From positions 1,302,001-1,366,000 of the forward strand of contig NZ_CP116477.1 of NCBI RefSeq assembly GCF_028335745.1: DNA of 64,000 nucleotides. Reading direction: 5' to 3'. The translations under genes and the position numbers were made by a program. Below the pieces are notes generated by a model. It was not told the origin of the DNA and did no database searches. It worked only from the letters and a program-made list of their open reading frames with translations. Origin of the DNA: Pectobacterium sp. A5351 (lineage in GTDB: Bacteria > Pseudomonadota > Gammaproteobacteria > Enterobacterales > Enterobacteriaceae). Below, one piece after another: positions 58,996 through 64,000 of this stretch (position 1 is the first letter of the stretch; each line of letters opens with the position of its first letter).

Positions 58996-59463
58996 TCAGG
59001 CTGGAAAGGGCATAATCAAACGGGTGACACGTCGCTGCCTTGTATTCGCCTTCATGCGCAGATGCCCAATGATCGGCAGAATGTCATCATCGAACATGCG
59101 GCCCAGTTCCAGTGCGTATCCCTCTGACCACACTTGCCGCTTGTGGGCATACCATTCTTTGAAGATAACGCCGAATTGGTCGCTGTGATTTTCTTTCTTC
59201 TTGCGCTGCTGTTTTGCCTCTGCCGGATCAGAGCCAGACTTTACCAGTATCTTTGCGTCTGCTGTTTTTGCTCTTGCCTCTGTTAGAGACATGTCGGGAT
59301 ATTCACCTATGACCAGCGTTTTTTCTTTCCCGTCGAACCGGTAGCGCAACCGCCAGACCTTCTTTCCGGCAGGAGTAACAAACAGGAATAATCCCCCTGA
59401 GTCTGCAAGGCGGTAGCCCGAATCCTTGGGCTTGGCGATTTCTATCTGTTTGACGGTCAGCAT
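58996..59463 (-). pseudogene. Truncated P4-type integrase
   Basis: 155 residues covering the arm-binding domain (MLTVKQIEIAKPKDSGYRLA, GGLFLFVTPAGKKVWRLRY) and the start of the core-binding domain (EWYAHKRQVWSEGYA). The catalytic domain is gone, so the island cannot excise by this enzyme. It reads away from tRNA-Arg(CCU), 163 bases away, in the same geometry as the intact integrase at 19598-20812. Confidence 0.85.
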
Positions 59464-59512
59464 GTGGGCATAATCTAGCGGGCATTTTTAACTGTGCCCA
59501 CAATATGCCCGC
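59463..59512. other. GGGCA repeats upstream of the truncated integrase
   Basis: TGTGGGCA (59463), GCGGGCAT (59478), TGCCCACA (59495) and ATGCCCGC (59505) form a symmetric set of direct and inverted sites between int and the tRNA. Candidate integrase or excisionase arm sites. Confidence 0.45.
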
Positions 59513-59626
59513 AAAAGTTTGAGGCAGTCAACGAACTTTAGCGAACGATGACGAACGATGATTTTGTGTGATTGTTGTTTTTACAGGGATTTTGTGGGCT
59601 TCGGCGGAGGTGTGCGAACTTGCGAA

Positions 59627-59701
59627 TGGTGTCCCCAGCAGGAATCGAACCTGCAACTAGCCCTTAGGAGGGGCTCGTTATATCCATTTAACTATGGAGA
59701 C
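59627..59701 (-). tRNA. argW: tRNA-Arg(CCU)
   Basis: Cloverleaf of 75 bases on the minus strand with encoded CCA (59627-59629). The acceptor arms are GTCTCCA and TGGGGAC, the anticodon loop CTCCTAA gives CCU and the T arm carries GGTTCGATTCC. It closely resembles E. coli argW. A TATAAT lies upstream at 59715-59720. In E. coli this tRNA next to yfdC is also a prophage integration site. Confidence 0.96.
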
Positions 59702-59786
59702 GTGAAGCCAAGCTATTATACGCATTTTCACTCTGAGAATAAGCACTTAACGGCGCGTTTGCTCAAAGTGTCGGCAATCGGCGTGC

Positions 59787-60710
59787 TTACGGGCATTCTT
59801 TTTCCTCGTTTTTATGCCTTTTTGGGGTTTTTGTGCGGTATGGATGGCTCATGTCGCTACGAATTTTCGCATGGCTGATGAGTGCGAAAATAAAGGTGCC
59901 GCCGATGATATTCCCCACCAGCGTGGGCAAGGCAAACGGCCAAATGAACGCCTGCCAAGATATTTGGCCAATGAACACAAGGTAGAAAATCTCTGAGGCA
60001 CCAGCGACGATGTGGGTGAGGTTACTGAAAGCAATCATCCAGGTCATGATGATAATAATCCACAGTTTGGCGGAGTAGGCACGCGGCAGCATCCAGACCA
60101 TAGTAGCAATAATCCAGCCGGAGACGACGGCATTGGCGAACATCTCTGTTGGCGAGTTTTTCATGACCTTCATGGCGATATCAACTAATGCCTCTCGCGT
60201 TTCGCCATCAAAAACGGGCATGTAGGTGAAGGCGAGGGCGGCCAAAGCTGTACCGATCAGATTACCAGTCAGCACGACGAACCATAATCGACCGAGCAGA
60301 TAGAGATTGCTGCGTGTGGGTTTATGCATGATGGGAAGCACCGCCGTGACGGTATTTTCGGTAAACAGTTGCTGGCGTGCCATAATGACAATCACAAAGC
60401 CGATGGTGTAACCGAAACACTCCAGTAGAAAGCCGCCGGGTACATCAACCAACGGGTTGTGGAGCATGCCGACTGCCATGAATGAGGTACCCATGGAAAT
60501 CCCTGCGGCAATTGCCGACCACAATAGCGCCATCGCATCGCGTTCCAGTTCTTTTTGTCCCTCCTGACGGATCTCTTCATGGATCGCGGCGGCAGGAGAA
60601 GGCAAATGATCTTCATCCACATCGATCGCTTTTCCTTGCGTGCTTTCCTCACTCTCTACCGCAACGTCTTTCTCTTGCCGGATTTGCCTGGATTCTGAAG
60701 ATGGATTCAT
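59787..60710 (-). CDS. yfdC: YfdC-type formate/nitrite transporter family membrane protein
   Basis: 307 residues: a charged cytoplasmic N-terminus of about 60 residues, then six membrane helices of the FNT fold (AGISMGTSFMAVGML, GNLIGTALAALAF, FSNLTHIVAGASEIFYL). The substrate of YfdC is not established. The neighbourhood argW-yfdC-mlaA matches that of E. coli. Confidence 0.88.
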   Translation of the reverse strand: MNPSSESRQIRQEKDVAVESEESTQGKAIDVDEDHLPSPAAAIHEEIRQEGQKELERDAMALLWSAIAAGISMGTSFMAVGMLHNPLVDVPGGFLLECFGYTIGFVIVIMARQQLFTENTVTAVLPIMHKPTRSNLYLLGRLWFVVLTGNLIGTALAALAFTYMPVFDGETREALVDIAMKVMKNSPTEMFANAVVSGWIIATMVWMLPRAYSAKLWIIIIMTWMIAFSNLTHIVAGASEIFYLVFIGQISWQAFIWPFALPTLVGNIIGGTFIFALISHAKIRSDMSHPYRTKTPKRHKNEEKECP

Positions 60711-61112
60711 CGCGATTCTCTCGACGAGTGGGCGGTTAACGGTACTGACGTTGAGGTGCGAACACCGACAACTCTGATGATAAGCGTAGTCAGTTTTTAC
60801 ATTATTGGATGGGCAGGGTGGCTCACTGATTTAGGCTGGGAGTGCTATGCTGTGAAGGGAGCGATGAAATACCGTGCTGTCGTCCACGCTGGAACGCGTG
60901 TCGTACCGATGCCGCGAGTTGCCCCGATAAGAAAAATGGCAAACCTCTGAAAATGCAGTAATACGTAAGCCAACGTAGCGATGGAGCCATAAAATGTTAC
61001 ACTGTTGGCCGATATCCCGTCCTTGTCGCTCAGCCTGATAGGCTGGGGCTGATACTGGGAATACCCATTTTCGGTCGCGGGTATAGCACACTATAAATCA
61101 GGGAGAACAGAT
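60711..61112. other. Divergent region between yfdC and mlaA
   Basis: About 400 bases with promoters for both neighbours; no supported gene and no recognised operator. Confidence 0.4.
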
Positions 61113-61874
61113 ATGAATTACCGCCTGAGTGGGGTGGTGTTTGCCAGCGTGTTACTGATCGGCTGCGCCAGTTCCGGGGATCGCGATCAAGAAGGTCGTT
61201 CCGATCCGCTTGAAGGCTTTAACCGTACCATGTTCAGCTTTAACTATGACGTTCTGGATCCTTATCTGGTGCGTCCTGCGGCTGTTGCCTGGCGCGATTA
61301 TGTGCCGACGCCTGCGCGTAACGGATTGGGAAACTTCTTCAGCAACCTGGAAGAGCCAGCAACGATGGTGAACTACTTTGTTGAAGGTAAACCGTATAAA
61401 GCGATGATTCACTTTAACCGGTTCTTCCTGAATACCTTACTTGGGATGGGCGGTCTGATTGACGTTGCGTCAATGGCGAATCCGAAACTGGCGAAAGAAG
61501 AGTCTCGCCGCTTTGGTAGCACATTGGGTAATTATGGCGTGGGGTACGGGCCTTATGTCGTGGTGCCCGGCTATGGTAGCGTGACACCCCGTGAAGACGG
61601 CGGTGGTGTAGTGGATACGCTGTATCCGATGCTGAGCTATCTGACGCTCTGGATGTCTGCGGGCAAATGGGCTATCGAAGGAATAGAAAGGCGAGCGCAA
61701 TTGTTAGATTCCGACGGTCTGCTGCGTAACTCTTCCGATCCTTACCTGATGATGCGTGAAGCCTACTTCCAGCGGCATGATTTCCTTGCCAGTGATGGGC
61801 AAATCACCCCGCAGAAGAACCCGAATGCGGCAGCGATTGAAGACTCGCTCGACGAGATCGATTCAGCGAAATAG
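61113..61874 (+). CDS. mlaA: Outer-membrane lipoprotein MlaA (VacJ)
   Basis: Component of the Mla pathway that removes phospholipids from the outer leaflet of the outer membrane and passes them to MlaC. The 253-residue protein has lipobox LLIGC with C18, then DPLEGFNRTMFSFNYDVLD and RFGSTLGNYGVGYGPYVVVPGYG, typical of the family. GGGAGA lies upstream of the ATG. It is followed by a terminator. Confidence 0.95.
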   Translation: MNYRLSGVVFASVLLIGCASSGDRDQEGRSDPLEGFNRTMFSFNYDVLDPYLVRPAAVAWRDYVPTPARNGLGNFFSNLEEPATMVNYFVEGKPYKAMIHFNRFFLNTLLGMGGLIDVASMANPKLAKEESRRFGSTLGNYGVGYGPYVVVPGYGSVTPREDGGGVVDTLYPMLSYLTLWMSAGKWAIEGIERRAQLLDSDGLLRNSSDPYLMMREAYFQRHDFLASDGQITPQKNPNAAAIEDSLDEIDSAK

Positions 61875-61898
61875 TGTTGCATCGTATCGCCCCCTTTC

Positions 61899-61920
61899 AC
61901 AGGCACCTTCGGGTGCCTGT
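61899..61920 (+). terminator. Rho-independent terminator after mlaA
   Basis: ACAGGCACC-TTCG-GGTGCCTGT is a perfect 9-bp stem with a stable TTCG tetraloop, followed by TGCTTTT. Confidence 0.85.
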
Positions 61921-62237
61921 TGCTTTTATAAAACATGGCTAAACTTATTGTTACCCTACTGCTCCTGTGGTTTGTTTCTCAAAAGTTATTACTTTGTTGT
62001 CCATTTATTTACTTACTAAAATTTATTTCCTTTCGTCAGATAACAATAATGCAACGTCGTTAACCGCTACTGATGCCCGTCACGGCTGAAATGTGTCAGC
62101 ATGCTGATTTTTTTGTTAGCAAGGTGATTAACAAAAAGGTCATAAAAATGATGCCTTTGACTGATGGTGGTGCGGTCGTGTGTTAATGAATGCCTGGAAT
62201 TCTATTTACCTGCACTGATAAAAATAGAGATATAAGC
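61921..62237. other. Intergenic region before mqo
   Basis: AT-rich leader and promoter region of about 320 bases; nothing specific was recognised. Confidence 0.4.
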
Positions 62238-63821
62238 ATGAAAAAACTACTTGCTATGTTCTTCTGCCTGAGCGTGGTGATTAACGCCCCACTGGTGATG
62301 GCTGAAGAAGCTAAAACGACAGAGAAGACAACGGATGTGGTACTGATCGGCGGGGGCATTATGAGCTCTACGCTGGGCGTGTATTTACAGGAACTGCAAC
62401 CCGATTGGTCTATCGATATGGTTGAGCGTATGGACAACGTGGCGGAAGAGAGTTCTAACGGTTGGAATAATGCCGGTACGGGTCACTCGGCCTTTATGGA
62501 ACTCAATTACACGCCGGATAATCCCGATGGCCCAATCAATATCAGTAAAGCGCTGGAAATTACCGAGTCTTTTGAAGTCTCACGCCAGTTCTGGTCCTAT
62601 CAGGTGAAAAATGGCGTGCTGAATAATCCGCACTCTTTCATCAATAGCGTGCCGCACATTGCCTTTGTCTGGGGGGATGAGAACACCGCTTTCCTGAAAC
62701 ACCGCTATGATGCGATGCAACATAGCACGCTGTACCGTGGCATGGAGTTCTCTGACGATCCCGATACGATCAAAACGTGGGCGCCGCTGGTGATGGAAGG
62801 TCGCGATCCGGCTCAGAAGATTGCGGCGACCCGCATGCCTATCGGTACTGACGTGAACTACGGTGAAATCACCCGCCAGTTGGTTGGTGCGATGAAAACC
62901 AAGTCCAACTTTGCGCTGCACCTGAATTCAGAAGTGCGTGATATCAAGCGTAATGCGGACAACACCTGGAGCGTGACTTACGCCGATCTGAAGAACGGCG
63001 AGAAAGAGAGCGTGATTAAGGCGAAGTTCGTCTTTATCGGTGCGGGTGGGGCAGCACTGTCGCTGCTGCAGAAATCCGGTATTCCTGAGGCCGATCTGTA
63101 CGGTGGCTTCCCGGTTGGTGGCGAGTTCCTGGTGACAGAAAACCCGGAAATCGTGAAGCGCCACATGGCAAAAGTTTATGGTAAAGCTTCCGTGGGTGCA
63201 CCGCCGATGTCCGTTCCTCATCTGGATACGCGTATTTTTGATGGTAAGCCAGTACTACTGTTCGGGCCGTTTGCTACCTTCTCCAGCAAGTTCCTGAAAA
63301 ACGGTTCGCTGTGGGATCTGGTTGGTTCCGTGACCTTCTCCAACATTATGCCGATGACGCACGTCGGTCTGGATAACTTCGATCTGGTGAAGTATCTGGT
63401 CGGTCAGGTCATGATGGATGACGATGATCGTTTTGCCTCGCTGCAAGAATACTTCCCTAACGCGAAGAAAGAAGACTGGAGACTGGCGATTGCTGGCCAG
63501 CGCGTGCAGATTATCAAGAAAGATGATGAGAAAGGCGGCGTACTGAAGCTGGGTACGGAAATCGTCAGCTCTCAGGATGGTTCGATTGCGGCACTGCTGG
63601 GCGCTTCTCCGGGCGCGTCTACCGCCGCGCCGATTATGCTGAGCCTGCTGGAAAAAGTGTTTAAAGATAAAGTGGCGACGCCAGAATGGCAGGGCAAACT
63701 GAAAGAGATCGTTCCATCCTATGGTCAGAAGCTGAACGGTAATATTGAAATGACCAATAAAATCCGCAGTTACACCAGCAGCACGCTGGGCCTGGACTAT
63801 ATTGAGGTTAAATCTGAGTAA
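62238..63821 (+). CDS. mqo: Malate:quinone oxidoreductase
   Basis: FAD enzyme that oxidises malate to oxaloacetate and reduces quinone, bypassing NAD-malate dehydrogenase. The 527-residue protein has the dinucleotide motif [15 protein letters not shown], then [20 protein letters not shown] and GQRVQIIKK, all standard for Mqo. The start MKKLLAMFF gives a hydrophobic, signal-like first 25 residues ending VMAEE, unlike the bare start of E. coli Mqo. An in-frame ATG at 62190 is less likely. Confidence 0.93.
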   Translation: MKKLLAMFFCLSVVINAPLVMAEEAKTTEKTTDVVLIGGGIMSSTLGVYLQELQPDWSIDMVERMDNVAEESSNGWNNAGTGHSAFMELNYTPDNPDGPINISKALEITESFEVSRQFWSYQVKNGVLNNPHSFINSVPHIAFVWGDENTAFLKHRYDAMQHSTLYRGMEFSDDPDTIKTWAPLVMEGRDPAQKIAATRMPIGTDVNYGEITRQLVGAMKTKSNFALHLNSEVRDIKRNADNTWSVTYADLKNGEKESVIKAKFVFIGAGGAALSLLQKSGIPEADLYGGFPVGGEFLVTENPEIVKRHMAKVYGKASVGAPPMSVPHLDTRIFDGKPVLLFGPFATFSSKFLKNGSLWDLVGSVTFSNIMPMTHVGLDNFDLVKYLVGQVMMDDDDRFASLQEYFPNAKKEDWRLAIAGQRVQIIKKDDEKGGVLKLGTEIVSSQDGSIAALLGASPGASTAAPIMLSLLEKVFKDKVATPEWQGKLKEIVPSYGQKLNGNIEMTNKIRSYTSSTLGLDYIEVKSE

Positions 63822-63847
63822 TCGGTATTAGCCAGAAATAACGATGT

Positions 63848-63872
63848 AAGGCCGCGAAAGCGGCCTTTTTTT
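63848..63872 (+). terminator. Rho-independent terminator after mqo
   Basis: AAGGCCGC-GAAA-GCGGCCTT is a perfect stem with a GAAA tetraloop and a seven-T run. Confidence 0.92.
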
Positions 63873-63904
63873 GTGCTTTCGCATCGGTACATGCAAGCAA
63901 TAAA

Positions 63905-63932
63905 AAAGCAGGTAAGTTGCCTTACCTGCTTT
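63905..63932 (-). terminator. Terminator of a leftward gene at the window edge
   Basis: AAAGCAGGTAAG and CTTACCTGCTTT form a perfect 12-bp stem with a four-base loop; on the minus strand it is followed by T residues. Confidence 0.8.
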
Positions 63933-63971
63933 ATCACATTCTATGCGGTAGAGAAATAAGAACGTCTGTTC

Positions 63972-64000
63972 TTATTTAGAACGCATCGTTTTTAGAACGC
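63972..64000 (-). CDS. C-terminal end of a leftward gene (partial)
   Basis: A frame on the minus strand reads VLKTMRSK and stops at 63972, 40 bases before the terminator. Nine codons are too few to identify the product. Confidence 0.35.

Overview
The window is chromosomal DNA of a soft-rot enterobacterium, almost certainly Pectobacterium. The evidence is a complete Out type II secretion cluster with two pectinase genes inside it, a necrosis-inducing NLP gene (nip), and an enterobacterial gene order around tRNA-Arg(CCU), yfdC and mlaA. All identifications were made by reading the sequence; no database was searched.

Layout. 1-9250: ugd and the arnBCADTEF operon for L-Ara4N modification of lipid A, each preceded by a PmrA-box-like repeat. 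9276-13139: a leftward Fur-controlled ferric-iron ABC importer (fbpABC/sfuABC type). 13639-13962: an orphan lactose/cellobiose-type PTS IIA gene. 14456-18508: a Gram-negative dlt-type D-alanylation operon in the order dltD, a 40-codon DltX-like gene, dltB, dltA, dltC. 18554-21066: decayed IS21 and IS3 elements, an intact P4-type integrase and tRNA-Arg(UCU). 21463-27470: a large MscS-type channel, D-amino acid aminotransferase, L-Ala-D/L-Glu epimerase and alaC. 27591-45220: the out cluster, with outS, outB, a lipobox pectate lyase, a lipobox GH28 exo-polygalacturonase and outC-outO.

45795-50756: a luciferase-like flavin oxidoreductase, then a four-gene transport operon (periplasmic binding protein, FecCD permease, ATPase, ModA-like protein) behind a ModE-box-like palindrome, which points to molybdate or tungstate. 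50877-53556: dbpA, an RBBP9/YdeN-type hydrolase and an unknown Ser/Thr/Asn-rich protein. 54087-59627: a degenerate island ending at tRNA-Arg(CCU), with two unknown genes, nip, a truncated phage gene, an alpA pseudogene, a frameshifted TumE-like toxin with an intact HTH partner, an iteron cluster and a truncated P4-type integrase. 59787-64000: yfdC, mlaA, mqo and the tail of a leftward gene.

Themes. Much of the region concerns the cell envelope and host interaction. arn and dlt would both add positive charge to surface polymers. The Dat, YcjG and AlaC genes near dlt handle alanine, D-amino acids or muropeptides. The Out system exports pectinases. The least expected features are the Gram-negative dlt operon with its hidden DltX-like gene, the ModE-linked type II importer with a leaderless ModA-like protein, lipobox pectinases inside the secretion cluster, and nip sitting in P4-like satellite debris.
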